A stretch of 64,000 bases of DNA from Aquidulcibacter paucihalophilus (GCA_030285985.1 CP127384.1:2468501-2532500); one strand, 5' to 3'. Positions 38,533 to 47,985 are shown, numbered from the stretch's first letter. Made by a program: numbers and translations. The notes: generated by a model from the sequence alone, not told the origin.

Positions 38533-38565
38533 ACGGCCGCTCCCGGCGAAGGGGGCGGCCGTTTT
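38533..38565 (+). terminator. intrinsic terminator of sciP
   Basis: ACGGCCGC (38533-38540) pairs with GCGGCCGT (38555-38562) and is followed by TTTT and TCGTTT. It starts 21 bp after the sciP stop and 50 bp before mnmA, a good rho-independent terminator for this genome. Confidence 0.75.
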
Positions 38566-38617
38566 CGTTTCCGGACGGGCCTCGAATTCGCGCCGCTTTC
38601 GCACTACATGGCCCGCC

Positions 38618-39817
38618 ATGACCCTCACTGAGGACATCTGCCCGGTTCCGACCATCGCCCGCACCGACATGGATGCGGCGGTCGAGTCCGCGCGCGCGGC
38701 GGTCGGCCTCCCGGTCGGCTCGCGCGTCGTGGCGGCCATGTCGGGCGGGGTGGACTCCACCGTCGTCGCGGCCCTGCTGCACAAGGCCGGCTATGACGTC
38801 GTGGGCGTGACGCTGCAGCTCTATGATCACGGGGCGGCGCTCAAGAAGAAGGGGGCCTGCTGCGCCGGCCAGGACATCCACGACGCCCGTCTTGCGGCCG
38901 AGATGCTGGGCATTCCCCACTATGTCCTCGACTACGAAAGCCGGTTCCGTGACGCGGTGATCGACCAGTTCGCGGATGCCTATCTGGCCGGCCAGACGCC
39001 GGTGCCCTGCATCCGCTGCAACCAGACGGTCAAATTCCGCGACCTGCTGGACGTCGCCCGCGATCTCGGTGCCGAGGCCATGGCCACGGGCCACTATGTC
39101 CGACGCGCGGTCGTCGATGGCCGCGCCCAGATGCGCAAGGCGATCGATCATTCGCGCGACCAGTCCTATTTCCTGTTCGCCACCACGGCGCAGCAGCTCG
39201 ACTATCTGCGCTTCCCGCTGGCCGATCTGGAAAAGCCGCAGGTGCGTGGCGTCGCCGCCGAACTGGGCCTGCGCATCGCCGCCAAGCCGGACAGCCAGGA
39301 CATCTGTTTCGTCCCCAACGGCGACTATCGCACCCTGATCGACAAGCTGCGGCCGCAGGGGCGCGAGGCGGGCGAGATCGTGCATATGGACGGCCGGGTG
39401 CTGGGCGGCCATGCGGGCATCACCGACTATACGATCGGCCAGCGCCGCGGCCTGAACGTCGCCGTGGGCGAGCCCCTGTTCGTGACCCGGCTGGATCCGG
39501 TGAAGCGCCACGTCATCGTCGGCCCGCGCGAAGCCCTGCTGACCGCGTCCCTGACGCTGGACGAGACCAACTGGCTGGGCGATGAGGCCTCGATCGAGGC
39601 GGCGGCTGACGCCGGGGCTCCGGTGCTGGCCCGCGTGCGCTCGACCCGTCCGCCCTCCCCCGCCCGCCTGTCGATGGTCGACGGTGCCGTCGCCGTGACC
39701 TTCGCCTCGGGCGAGGAAGGCGTGGCCCCCGGCCAGGCCTGCGCCCTCTATGACCCGGCGGATCCGGACCGGCTTCTGGGCGGCGGCTTCATCAAGACGA
39801 CCACCGCGGTTGTCTGA
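38618..39817 (+). CDS. mnmA: tRNA-specific 2-thiouridylase MnmA
   Basis: The 399-residue protein has the PP-loop [20 protein letters not shown], the catalytic Cys region [31 protein letters not shown] and the second Cys in [16 protein letters not shown]. It activates U34 of tRNA-Lys, -Glu and -Gln with ATP and inserts sulfur to give 2-thiouridine. ATG 38618 gives about 20 residues more before the core than some homologues. The downstream hemerythrin gene overlaps its last bases. Confidence 0.96.
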   Translation: MTLTEDICPVPTIARTDMDAAVESARAAVGLPVGSRVVAAMSGGVDSTVVAALLHKAGYDVVGVTLQLYDHGAALKKKGACCAGQDIHDARLAAEMLGIPHYVLDYESRFRDAVIDQFADAYLAGQTPVPCIRCNQTVKFRDLLDVARDLGAEAMATGHYVRRAVVDGRAQMRKAIDHSRDQSYFLFATTAQQLDYLRFPLADLEKPQVRGVAAELGLRIAAKPDSQDICFVPNGDYRTLIDKLRPQGREAGEIVHMDGRVLGGHAGITDYTIGQRRGLNVAVGEPLFVTRLDPVKRHVIVGPREALLTASLTLDETNWLGDEASIEAAADAGAPVLARVRSTRPPSPARLSMVDGAVAVTFASGEEGVAPGQACALYDPADPDRLLGGGFIKTTTAVV

Positions 39818-40364
39818 GGCCCTCGCCTCGCGGACCGGGCTGCCGTCCCGTTTCCGCTACCTGCTGGAAGAATACCCGCGCGACCGCTGGACCGCCGCCC
39901 TCGACGAGACCGCGGCCTTCTGGCTGCAGATGCACGGCAGCTTCCGCGGGCACCAGGCCCATATGGACGGCCTCGTCGGCCAGTGGCGGGCGAATGGCGA
40001 CCTGACGACCCTGCATCGCCAGCTGATCCCCGCCCTCCAGTCCTTCCTTCAGCACCTCGACGGCCACCACCGGATCGAAAGCGGCCAGTATTTTCCCATG
40101 ATGCGGAAGATCGAGCCGAAGATCGGCGCCGGCATCGACCTGCTCGACCGCGACCATGACGCCATCCACGAGACGCTGGAGGCCCTGTTCCAGGGCGGTC
40201 TGGCCTTTCATCAGGCGGTGACCGGCAACGCCCCGGATGCGGCGGACAAGGCCGCCCGCCTGTCCGATCTGATCGCGCGCGGGGCCCGTCCCCTGCTGCG
40301 CCATCTGGAGGATGAGGAGGACATCGTCATCCCCCTGATCCAGTTGCGTGGCCTGCACGGCTAG
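39810..40364 (+). CDS. hemerythrin-like cation-binding protein
   Basis: The best start is TTG 39810, overlapping the mnmA stop; an ATG at 39750 lies wholly inside mnmA. The 184-residue helical protein has the hemerythrin ligand pattern: [43 protein letters not shown] and [12 protein letters not shown]. Such proteins bind a di-iron centre and sense or store oxygen or NO. The gene converges on the thioesterase gene and the two stop codons share a CTAG palindrome. Confidence 0.82.
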   Translation: MSEALASRTGLPSRFRYLLEEYPRDRWTAALDETAAFWLQMHGSFRGHQAHMDGLVGQWRANGDLTTLHRQLIPALQSFLQHLDGHHRIESGQYFPMMRKIEPKIGAGIDLLDRDHDAIHETLEALFQGGLAFHQAVTGNAPDAADKAARLSDLIARGARPLLRHLEDEEDIVIPLIQLRGLHG

Positions 40365-41200
40365 CCGCGCGTCGGCATCAGCTTCCTGCGTTGCCGCACC
40401 AGGGCCAGCGGCCGGCCGTCCGGAGCACGCGCCACCCCGTCCTCGACCGCCCAGCCCCCGCCGACATCCCGGCTGGTGAAGTGGAAATACGCCCAGCCTT
40501 CCGGCGAGGTATCGGGCGTCAGTTCCGTGAGCAGGTCGGCGCGAAGATCGACACTGGCCGAGACATTCGGCGGGGCCGGGAAGGCCGTGAAATAGGTCGG
40601 ATAAAGCCCGTCCAGCAGGAACAGCAGCCGCGCCTCGTCCAGCGGGGCGGCGTCAAGGGTCCGCATCCAGCAGCTGAGCTCGGGCGTCCGGCCCGCGTTC
40701 TCGCCGAACAGCTTCGGGCCGGCGTCGAAACGGTGATCGATGTGGCGGGTAAACCAGGGCCCGAAGAGCGGATCCAGAGGTGTCGAATCCAGATCCTCGA
40801 CCGGCGTCGGCGAGGCTGCCAGTGGCGTCAGCACCGGCCCGGCCACATCACGACCATAGGTCCCAAGCGCCTGTATCGCTGGCCGGTCGGCCTGCCCACC
40901 CGTGACCGAGGCATAGGCGACGTTGCGGCCGCCACGGTTCATCGTCGGGGTGAAGACCGCTTCCTCGAAACGGGCGGCGGCGAGATACTGAATGGTCAGC
41001 GACTGCAGCGGCGTCTCGATACCCAGCCCCTGCCGCATGGCACCGGCGGCCAGAGCGGCCATCAACCCGCCGAAGGGCGCGCCGCGTTCCTGGGGCGCGG
41101 ACTGCGGCGCATTGGAAAATCCACCGGTCAGCCGGGCGGTCAGGCCGCCGGCACCATCATCGGTCAGGGCCAGGGCTTCGGCGAGGGTCTGCTCGGTCAT
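40361..41200 (-). CDS. acyl-CoA thioesterase-family protein
   Basis: The 279-residue protein has the two-hotdog thioesterase (TesB/4HBT-like) plan: GGFSNAPQSAPQERGAPFGG followed by LMAALAAGAM, LQSLTIQYLAAARFEEAVFT, and a second half with PNVSASVDLRADLL and WAYFHFTSRDVGGGWAVEDG. It would hydrolyse acyl-CoA to free acid and CoA; substrate length cannot be told. Diverges from the HxlR regulator across 169 bp. Confidence 0.85.
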   Translation of the reverse strand: MTEQTLAEALALTDDGAGGLTARLTGGFSNAPQSAPQERGAPFGGLMAALAAGAMRQGLGIETPLQSLTIQYLAAARFEEAVFTPTMNRGGRNVAYASVTGGQADRPAIQALGTYGRDVAGPVLTPLAASPTPVEDLDSTPLDPLFGPWFTRHIDHRFDAGPKLFGENAGRTPELSCWMRTLDAAPLDEARLLFLLDGLYPTYFTAFPAPPNVSASVDLRADLLTELTPDTSPEGWAYFHFTSRDVGGGWAVEDGVARAPDGRPLALVRQRRKLMPTRG

Positions 41201-41321
41201 GCGGCCTTGCTACCGTGCGGGAAAGGCGGGCGGAAGCGCTGAGGCCTCCGCCCGGAGTCAAGGGATCCGGAAACGCCGCGGCGCGTCCGTAGCTAAACAA
41301 GACTGACCTAGTCCGTTCAGA

Positions 41322-41340
41322 TTGGCAACCCTCTTGCCAA
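41322..41340. promoter_or_regulatory. palindromic operator candidate upstream of the HxlR gene
   Basis: TTGGCAA-CCCTC-TTGCCAA is a perfect 7-bp inverted repeat with a 5-bp spacer, 29 bp before the HxlR ATG; a further half-site CGGCAA lies at about 41365. HxlR-type regulators bind such dyads and usually control themselves and a neighbour, so either the regulator and thiolase or the divergent thioesterase could be targets. Confidence 0.6.
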
Positions 41341-41369
41341 ACGGCTGACGCAGGGTCACTTTCGGCAAC

Positions 41370-41873
41370 ATGGGACGCACCGCAGACTATTCTCGACAAA
41401 GCTGTTCGATCGCCGCCACCCTTGAGGTCATCGGCGATCCCTGGACGCTGCTGGTCATCCGCGACGCCTTCAACGGCGTCAGCCGGTTCGAACAGTGGCA
41501 GGAGCGGCTGGGCGTCGCCCGCAATGTGCTGGCGGCGCGATTGAAGAGCCTCGTCCAGCACGGGGTGCTGGAACCCCAGCTCTATTCGGAGCGCCCGCCC
41601 CGCAATGAGTATGTCCTGACCGCCAAGGGCAAGGACCTGTACGGCGTGCTGGTCACCCTGCATGGCTGGGGTGCCAAACATGTCTATGGCGATGCCGATT
41701 CCGGCGTCTCCATGATCCACAAGGCCTGCGGCCACGACCTGGCGCCGCGCATCGCCTGCGGTCACTGCAACGAGATCGTCAAACCCCGCGACATCCTGCT
41801 GACCCGGGCAGAGAACCGGCCGACGGTCGGCGAGATGATGCCCCGGGAACGGACCGACGAAGAGGCCGCCTGA
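41370..41873 (+). CDS. HxlR-family transcriptional regulator
   Basis: The 167-residue winged-helix protein begins YSRQSCSIAATLEVIGDPWT followed by LLVIRDAFNGVSRFEQW, the HxlR signature including the N-terminal Cys, and has LAARLKSLVQHGVLE as recognition region. A C-terminal tail with two Cys-containing CGH motifs (KACGHDL and IACGHCNEI) may bind metal. The palindrome 29 bp upstream is its probable own operator. Thiolase follows 69 bp later on the same strand. Confidence 0.9.
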   Translation: MGRTADYSRQSCSIAATLEVIGDPWTLLVIRDAFNGVSRFEQWQERLGVARNVLAARLKSLVQHGVLEPQLYSERPPRNEYVLTAKGKDLYGVLVTLHGWGAKHVYGDADSGVSMIHKACGHDLAPRIACGHCNEIVKPRDILLTRAENRPTVGEMMPRERTDEEAA

Positions 41874-41942
41874 GCCTCTTGCCTTTCCCGGCGCAGCGGC
41901 CCATCCACCCGCGCAATTCCTCCTCCCAAGGGTAGTTTTTCC

Positions 41943-43124
41943 ATGTCCGATCCCGTCGTCATCGTCTCCTTCGCCCGCACGCCCATGGGCGGCTTCCAGG
42001 GTGCCCTGTCCGGCGTCAAGGCGACCGAGCTGGGCGCGACGGCGGTCCGGGCCGCGGTCGAGCGTGCCGGGATCGCGGCGGACAAGGTCGAGCAGATCTA
42101 CATGGGCTGCGTCCTGCCCGCCGGCCTCGGCCAGGCCCCGGCGCGCCAGGCCGCCATCGGTGCCGGCCTTGGCCAGCATGTCGAGGCGACGACCGTGAAC
42201 AAGATGTGCGGCTCGGGCCTGCAGGCCGTGATGATGGCCTCTGACAGCCTGATGGCCGGCAGCGCGGATGTCATCGTCGCGGGCGGCATGGAGTCGATGT
42301 CGGGCGCGCCCTATCTGATGACCAAGCACCGCGGCGGTGCCCGGATCGGCCACGATGTCATCGTCGACAGCATGTATATGGATGGGCTGGAGGATGCCTA
42401 TACGCCCGGCAAGCTGATGGGATCGTTCGCCGAGGACTCGGCGCGCACCTACCAGTTCACCCGCGAGGCCCAGGACGAATATGCGCTCGAAAGCCTGAGC
42501 CGGGCGCTGGAAGCCATTGCCTCGGGTGCCTTCAAGGCCGAGATCACCCCGGTCGAGGTCACCTCGCGCAAGGGCGTCGTCACCGTCACCGAGGACGAAC
42601 AGCCCGGCAAGGCCATGCCGGAGAAGATCCCGACGCTGAAGCCCGCCTTCTCGAAGGACGGCACCATCACCGCCGCCAACGCCAGTTCGATTTCGGACGG
42701 CGCCGCGGCCTTGGTGATGACCCGCGAGAGCGTGGCCAGGGCCATGGGACTGCCCATCGTCGCGCGCGTCGTCAGCCACGCCGCCCACGCCCATGAGCCG
42801 GGCCTGTTCACCACTGCACCTGTGCCGGCCATGCAGAAGGCGCTGAAGAAGGCCGGCTGGACGGTCGACGACGTCGATCTGTGGGAGATCAACGAGGCCT
42901 TCGCCGTGGTCGCCATGATCGCCATGCGCGACCTCGGCATCGACCGGGCGAAGCTGAACGTCAACGGCGGGGCCACGGCCCTGGGTCACCCGATCGGAGC
43001 CTCGGGTGCCCGTGTCCTGACCACCCTGCTGTCGGCGCTTCAGGCGCGGGGCGGCAAGAAGGGCGTGGCCAGCCTGTGCATCGGTGGCGGCGAGGCCGTG
43101 GCCGTGGCGGTCGAACTGGTCTGA
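41943..43124 (+). CDS. acetyl-CoA C-acyltransferase (thiolase)
   Basis: The 393-residue thiolase has the nucleophilic Cys in TTVNKMCGSGLQAVMMASDS, GGMESMS, the catalytic pair NEAFAV with GGATALGHPIGASGARVL and the second Cys in LCIGGGEAVAVAVEL. Length is standard for biosynthetic or degradative acetyl-CoA acetyltransferases. It follows an HxlR regulator. Its product acetoacetyl-CoA could link to the 3-oxoacid CoA-transferase 20 kb away, but that is only metabolic logic. Confidence 0.95.
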   Translation: MSDPVVIVSFARTPMGGFQGALSGVKATELGATAVRAAVERAGIAADKVEQIYMGCVLPAGLGQAPARQAAIGAGLGQHVEATTVNKMCGSGLQAVMMASDSLMAGSADVIVAGGMESMSGAPYLMTKHRGGARIGHDVIVDSMYMDGLEDAYTPGKLMGSFAEDSARTYQFTREAQDEYALESLSRALEAIASGAFKAEITPVEVTSRKGVVTVTEDEQPGKAMPEKIPTLKPAFSKDGTITAANASSISDGAAALVMTRESVARAMGLPIVARVVSHAAHAHEPGLFTTAPVPAMQKALKKAGWTVDDVDLWEINEAFAVVAMIAMRDLGIDRAKLNVNGGATALGHPIGASGARVLTTLLSALQARGGKKGVASLCIGGGEAVAVAVELV

Positions 43125-43185
43125 TCCGGGCCGCCTTGGCGGACGACGACTGAAGGCCTAGCTTCGGCTTCAGGAGCCCCGCCTC

Positions 43186-44172
43186 ATGACCCTCAATCGC
43201 CGAGCCGCGCTGGGCCTCGCCGCCCTGGCCGCGACAGCCCGACCTGCCGCTGCGCTGACACCGGTATCGTTGCAGGTCGCGCCCTCCGATCCGGCCGAGG
43301 TCATCCGGCTATGGCCCGGCGCGGCACCGGGCGGAGAACGGGTCACGGTGACGCCGCAGGTGACCGAGCGCTCGACCGATCCTGCGTTCCACGATCGTTT
43401 CGCCCGCTACACCACCGATCCGATCCTGACGGTGCTGCGGCCCGACCGGCCCAACGGGGCGTCGCTGCTGCTGATCCCCGGCGGCGGGTACAAATGGGCG
43501 GTCGTGGACAAGGAAGGGCTGGACTGCGCCCGGGTGTTCGCCGCGGCCGGGGTGACCTGTTTCGTCCTGCGCTACCGTCTGCCGGGCGACGGCTGGGCCG
43601 CCGGGCCCGACGCGCCGCTACAGGATGCCCAGCGCGCCCTAAGGCTGGTGCGGTCACAGGCCGCCGCCCGTGGACTGGACCCGACGCGGGTCGCGGTGCT
43701 GGGGGCATCCGCGGGTGGGCATCTGGCTGGTATGCTGACCGCACGCACGGACGCGACCTATGCCGCCGTGGACGCCGCCGACACCGTGTCGCACCGACCG
43801 GACCTGTCGATCCTGCTCTATCCGGTCGCCACCATGGCGGACTCGCATGTCCATGCCGGGTCGCGGCTGGAGCTTCTCGGCGACACGCCGACGGCGGAAA
43901 TGATCGCGCGCTACTCGCTGGAGCGGATGGATTGGACCGCCCGGCCACCGACCTTCCTGCTGCACGCCATGGATGACGCGTCCGTACCCGTCGAGAACAG
44001 CCTGCAACTGCTGACAACCCTCAGGGCCGCCGGCGTGCCGGCCGAGGCGCATCTGTTCCAGGAGGGCGGCCACGGTTTCGGCATTCGGCTGATTGCGGGC
44101 CGGCCGGCCGCCGTCTGGCCCGAACTGGCGCTGGCCTGGGCCGCGCGGCACGGCTGGATTACGCAGACTTAA
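43186..44172 (+). CDS. secreted alpha/beta-hydrolase (esterase, BD-FAE-like)
   Basis: The 328-residue protein has a short Tat-like signal (MTLNRRAALGLAALAATARP). The oxyanion region LLIPGGGYKWAVVDKEG, nucleophile elbow VAVLGASAGGHLAGMLTA, acid FLLHAMDDASVPVENS and His in FQEGGHGFGIR give a complete triad. RLWPGAAPGG at the N-terminus is typical of carbohydrate-esterase-like or xylanase-associated hydrolases. Substrate unknown. Confidence 0.85.
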   Translation: MTLNRRAALGLAALAATARPAAALTPVSLQVAPSDPAEVIRLWPGAAPGGERVTVTPQVTERSTDPAFHDRFARYTTDPILTVLRPDRPNGASLLLIPGGGYKWAVVDKEGLDCARVFAAAGVTCFVLRYRLPGDGWAAGPDAPLQDAQRALRLVRSQAAARGLDPTRVAVLGASAGGHLAGMLTARTDATYAAVDAADTVSHRPDLSILLYPVATMADSHVHAGSRLELLGDTPTAEMIARYSLERMDWTARPPTFLLHAMDDASVPVENSLQLLTTLRAAGVPAEAHLFQEGGHGFGIRLIAGRPAAVWPELALAWAARHGWITQT

Positions 44173-44245
44173 TCTTCGCTGCCTTGTTACATTATCCGGG
44201 CGGACTAAGGTCCGCGCGGGCTTTCAGTTGGGGACGGTGTTTCGA

Positions 44246-46651
44246 ATGCGGATCGGTATATTGCTGGCGTCGGTTGCCGGCGTCTCCCTCATGGCCACGG
44301 CCGCCCTAGCGCAGCAGAGCGTTGGCCCGGTCGACCAGTCGCGCGGCACCTTCGAGGACAAATTCCGCCAGTTCGAGGGCGAGGACTGGCCGACCCCGAC
44401 CGATTACCGCAACGCCTCGGGAGCCCCCGGACACCGCTACTGGCAGCAGCAGGTCGACTATGACATCGACGTCAGCCTGAACGAGGCCAACCGCACCCTG
44501 ACGGGGCGCGAGGCGGTGACCTACACCAACCATTCGCCGGACTCGCTCGGCTATCTGTGGCTGCTGCTGGATCAGCAGAACTACCGCCGCGACTCCCTGG
44601 CCGAACGCAGCCGCACCTACACCGCCTCGGACACGGTCAGCGTCAACGAGGTGCTGCGCGTGCAACGGATGCAGGGCTGGGAGGGTGGCTTCAACGACCT
44701 GAAGGTGACCGGTCCGGACGGCCGCGACCTGCCCTTCACCATCGTCGATTCCATGATGCGGGTCGAACTGCCGCGCCCGCTCGCAACCGGCGAGAGCTTC
44801 GCCTTCACGATCGACTTCAGCCTGCCCCTGCCGGAGACCAATGTGGTCGGCGGCCGCAGCGGCTATGAATGTTTCACCAAGCCCGGCGAGGACGGCAACT
44901 GCCTGTTCCTGGCGGCACAGTGGTTCCCGCGTCTGGCGGTCTATTCGGACTATGAGGGCTGGCATAACGCCCAGTTCCTGGGTGCCGGGGAGTTCACGCT
45001 CGAGTTTGGCGACTACGACGTTTCCATCACCGCACCCGCCGACCATACGGTCGCCGCGACGGGCGAACTCCAGAACACCGACATCCTCAGCGCCGAACAA
45101 CGGGCCCGCCTCGCCGAGGCCCGCACCGCCGACGCCCCGGTCTATATCGTCACGCCCGCCGAGGCCGCCGCGGCCGAGTCCCGCCCGGCCCGCTCCGGCA
45201 CGCGCACCTGGAATTTCAGCGCCGACAATGTGCGTGACTTCGGCTGGGCCTCGAGCCGCAAATTCATCTGGGACGCCATGGGCGTCGAACAGGAGAGCGC
45301 CGAACACCCCGTGGTCATGGCCATGTCCTTCTATCCGAAGGAGGCCCGCCCGCTGTGGGACGCCTATTCGACCCGGTCGATCGCCCACACCATCGACGTC
45401 TACAACCAGTTTGCCTTCACCTACCCCTATCCCACGGCACAGTCGGTCAACGGTCCGGTCGGCGGGATGGAATATCCGATGATCACCTTCAACGGGCCGC
45501 GCCCGGTGCGGGGTGACGACGGCCGCCTGACCTATACCGAGCGCGCCAAGAACGGCCTGATCGGCGTGGTCATCCATGAGGTCGGCCACACCTATTTCCC
45601 GATGATCGTCAATTCCGACGAGCGTCAGTGGACCTGGATGGACGAGGGGCTGAACAGCTTCCTGCAGTTCCAGGCCGAGAAGCTGTGGGATGCCGACTTC
45701 CCGGCGCGCGGCGAGCCGTCCAGCATCATCGAATACATGATCAGTCAGGACCAGGTGCCGGTCATGACCCAGTCGGACAGCCTGCTGCAGTTCGGCAACA
45801 ACGCCTATGCCAAGCCGGCCACCGCCCTGGTGATCCTGCGCGAGACGGTGCTGGGCCGCGAACTGTTCGACCGCGCCTTCCGCGAATATTCGCAGCGCTG
45901 GGCCTTCAAACGTCCGACGCCCTATGACTTCTTCCGTACCATGGAGGAGAGCTCCGGCGTCGATCTCGACTGGTTCTGGCGCGGCTGGTTCTATTCGACC
46001 GACCACGTCGACATTTCGCTGGAGAGCGTCACGGCGGCGACGCTGGACTCTCCCGACCCCGAGGTCCGCAACCGCGCCGCCCGCGAGCGGTTCGAACAGG
46101 AGCCGGTCTCGCGCACGGTCGAGAACAACCGCGGCATCGAAACGGTCGTCGAACGCGATCCGGCAACGCGGGACTTCTACAACGAGACCGACCGGTTCAC
46201 GACGACGGCCCAGCAGCGCCGGGACGCCGAAAGCGCCGCCCGCCGCGCCGACGCCGACCGCCGCGCGGCCCAGGGCTTCGACGACAACATCTACCGCTTC
46301 ACCTTCAAGAACGTCGGCGGCCTGGTCATGCCGGTGATCCTCAAGCTGACCTATTCGGACGGCTCTGACGAGACGATCCGCATCCCCGCCGAGATCTGGC
46401 GGCGGAACAGCCAGCAGGTCATCTGGCAGCACGTGTCCTCGAAGACCCTGGTCTCGGCCGAGGTCGACCCGCTGCGGGAAACCGCCGACGCCAACCTGGC
46501 CAACAACCACTTCCCGCGCCGCATCGACGAGCGGACGCTGCGCCTGTCCCCGCCACCGCCGCCCGGCGAGAATCGCATGCGCGACTCCGACGTTGAAGTC
46601 AGCCCCGACTCGACGGCGACCCGGGTCCGTCGTCCGGCGGCGAGCCAGTGA
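44246..46651 (+). CDS. secreted M1-family metallopeptidase
   Basis: The start is ATG 44246, which gives a signal peptide (MRIGILLASVAGVSLMATAA then LAQQ); a longer frame from 44093 runs inside the preceding gene. The 801-residue protein has the gluzincin motif VVIHEVGHTYFPMIVNSDER followed 18 residues on by the third ligand in WMDEGLNSFLQFQ, and GPVGGMEYPMITFNGPR in place of the canonical GAMEN. It is a periplasmic aminopeptidase-type enzyme. It shares one base with the downstream DUF6702 gene, a recurrent partner. Confidence 0.92.
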   Translation: MRIGILLASVAGVSLMATAALAQQSVGPVDQSRGTFEDKFRQFEGEDWPTPTDYRNASGAPGHRYWQQQVDYDIDVSLNEANRTLTGREAVTYTNHSPDSLGYLWLLLDQQNYRRDSLAERSRTYTASDTVSVNEVLRVQRMQGWEGGFNDLKVTGPDGRDLPFTIVDSMMRVELPRPLATGESFAFTIDFSLPLPETNVVGGRSGYECFTKPGEDGNCLFLAAQWFPRLAVYSDYEGWHNAQFLGAGEFTLEFGDYDVSITAPADHTVAATGELQNTDILSAEQRARLAEARTADAPVYIVTPAEAAAAESRPARSGTRTWNFSADNVRDFGWASSRKFIWDAMGVEQESAEHPVVMAMSFYPKEARPLWDAYSTRSIAHTIDVYNQFAFTYPYPTAQSVNGPVGGMEYPMITFNGPRPVRGDDGRLTYTERAKNGLIGVVIHEVGHTYFPMIVNSDERQWTWMDEGLNSFLQFQAEKLWDADFPARGEPSSIIEYMISQDQVPVMTQSDSLLQFGNNAYAKPATALVILRETVLGRELFDRAFREYSQRWAFKRPTPYDFFRTMEESSGVDLDWFWRGWFYSTDHVDISLESVTAATLDSPDPEVRNRAARERFEQEPVSRTVENNRGIETVVERDPATRDFYNETDRFTTTAQQRRDAESAARRADADRRAAQGFDDNIYRFTFKNVGGLVMPVILKLTYSDGSDETIRIPAEIWRRNSQQVIWQHVSSKTLVSAEVDPLRETADANLANNHFPRRIDERTLRLSPPPPPGENRMRDSDVEVSPDSTATRVRRPAASQ

Positions 46652-47148
46652 TGAAGCGGGCCCTGCTGGTCGCGGCCCTGGTCGGCGCCCTCGCCTCTCC
46701 GGCGTTGGCGCACCGCGGCCACGCAGGCCTGACCGTGGTCGAGATCGATCCCGCCTCGGGCGCGGTCAGCGTGGTGCATCGCTTCTCCGCCCATGACGTG
46801 GAGCCCGCCCTGGTCTCCATCGCCCCGGAGGCCCAGCCGAGCCTCGACGACCCCCGGGCCGTGGCCGACCTCGAGACCCATCTGCGCCAGCGGTTTCGTC
46901 TGGATATCGACGGTGCCGCCATCCCGGTGACCCACGCCGCCACCGATCTGGCCGGCGACAACGTCCGCGTCGCCTTCAGCGGCGAGACCACCGACCGGGA
47001 CATCGCCGCCGTCACGATCGACCTCGACTTCTTCCCCGGCGTCCACGACGACCAGGAACAGCAGGTCAATGTGCGGATCAATGGCGTGACCCGGACCGTG
47101 GTGTTCCGGCCGGGCTCGCAGGCGCAGACGGTGACCTTCGGCGGCTAG
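46651..47148 (+). CDS. DUF6702 secreted protein
   Basis: The 165-residue product starts at ATG 46651 (TGATG overlap with the peptidase). A signal peptide (MKRALLVAALVGALASPALA) precedes the histidine-containing start HRGHAG and a beta-rich domain, SVVHRFSAHDVEPALVSIAP. DUF6702 genes repeatedly follow M1 peptidase genes; the role is unknown, perhaps an inhibitor, chaperone or structural partner. The stop codon overlaps that of the convergent HTH gene in CTAG. Confidence 0.75.
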   Translation: MKRALLVAALVGALASPALAHRGHAGLTVVEIDPASGAVSVVHRFSAHDVEPALVSIAPEAQPSLDDPRAVADLETHLRQRFRLDIDGAAIPVTHAATDLAGDNVRVAFSGETTDRDIAAVTIDLDFFPGVHDDQEQQVNVRINGVTRTVVFRPGSQAQTVTFGG

Positions 47149-47381
47149 TCCTCGTCGACGGCGGCGAGATCCGCCGGGTCGAAGTCATAGTCCAGCAAAT
47201 CCCCGGGCCGGCACTCCAGCGCGGCACACAGCTTCGCCAGCGTGCGGAAGCGGATGCCCTTCACCTTGCCCGAGCGGAACAGGGACAACTGGGTCTCGCT
47301 GAGGCCGACCTCGGCGGCGAGGTCGCGGGCCTTCAGCCCCTTCTTCACGATCAGATGGTCGAGGGTGACGCGGATCGGCAT
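47145..47381 (-). CDS. small Cro/CI-type HTH regulator
   Basis: The 78-residue protein is a single helix-turn-helix (LIVKKGLKARDLAAEVGLSE followed by TQLSLFRSGKVKGIRFRTLA) with the acidic tail RPGDLLDYDFDP, the YozG-like form that travels with DUF2975 membrane proteins. Its start shares a base with the DUF2975 stop. Such pairs look like small membrane-signal-regulator units; the target is unknown. Confidence 0.88.
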   Translation of the reverse strand: MPIRVTLDHLIVKKGLKARDLAAEVGLSETQLSLFRSGKVKGIRFRTLAKLCAALECRPGDLLDYDFDPADLAAVDED

Positions 47382-47881
47382 CAGATCATCTCGTCCAGCT
47401 CGGCCTGGACCTTGCCGGCCTGTTCCATGACACCGCCGAGCAGGAACAGGGCCCCGCCGATCATGCCCAGGGTCATGCCCGCCACATCGAAATAGGCGAA
47501 GCCGCCCCGGCCGCCCTCGATCAGGCGGATCACATTGGTGACCCCGAACACGCTGAACAGCCCCCCCAGCCCGAGGGACAGGCCGACGCGTCGAAGGGCG
47601 TGGACAAGGATCGGCTGGATCAACCGCCCCTTCGACAGCTGCCCCATGGCCGCGCCGATCGCCCAGACGGCGAACAGGTAGAAGACGGTCGGCAGGGCCC
47701 AGACGACGTCCGAGATCCAGCCACCCGGCGTTCCGTCGTAGTCGCCGCGGGCCAGCATCACCCCGGGGGCGACGAAATGTATGAGGGTCAGCAGGGCGCC
47801 GACGCTGATGACCATGAAGACGGCCAGCCGGCGGAACCAGGCACAGCGTTGGCGGAAGCGGTCAATGTCAGTCTGGCTCAC
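47381..47881 (-). CDS. DUF2975 membrane protein
   Basis: The 166-residue protein starts at GTG 47881 and has four membrane helices (LAVFMVISVGALLTLIHFVA; VVWALPTVFYLFAVWAIGAA; a third near residue 105; MTLGMIGGALFLLGGVMEQA). Between helices 2 and 3 lies the DUF2975-like GQLSKGRLIQPILVHALRRV. It is the upstream member of a DUF2975-HTH pair and diverges from an ABC exporter across a perfect CtrA box. Confidence 0.85.
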   Translation of the reverse strand: MSQTDIDRFRQRCAWFRRLAVFMVISVGALLTLIHFVAPGVMLARGDYDGTPGGWISDVVWALPTVFYLFAVWAIGAAMGQLSKGRLIQPILVHALRRVGLSLGLGGLFSVFGVTNVIRLIEGGRGGFAYFDVAGMTLGMIGGALFLLGGVMEQAGKVQAELDEMI

Positions 47882-47916
47882 GGGTCGGTCTCCGGGGTCG
47901 GAACTCTGTCTGATCT

Positions 47917-47931
47917 TTAATCTTGACTTAA
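47917..47931. promoter_or_regulatory. perfect CtrA box TTAA-N7-TTAA
   Basis: TTAA-TCTTGAC-TTAA matches the full CtrA consensus and is part of a larger dyad, TCTTTAA-N7-TTAAAGA (47915-47933). It lies 36 bp before the DUF2975-HTH pair start and 55 bp before the ABC ATPase start, so it could serve either direction. The sciP box shows that the regulator is expected in this organism. Confidence 0.7.
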
Positions 47932-47985
47932 AGACACGAGCTTCGCAACTTTATATGCGAGTTAAACGAACCCAGAGCGCCGCCC

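Noticed and set aside
44306-46510. 734-residue minus-strand frame over the M1 peptidase
   Set aside because: The HEVGH zinc motif and signal peptide are on the plus strand.
47923-47956. sigma-70 promoter (TTGACT ... TTATAT)
   Set aside because: The spacer would be 22 bp, too long; the TTGACT is part of the CtrA box.
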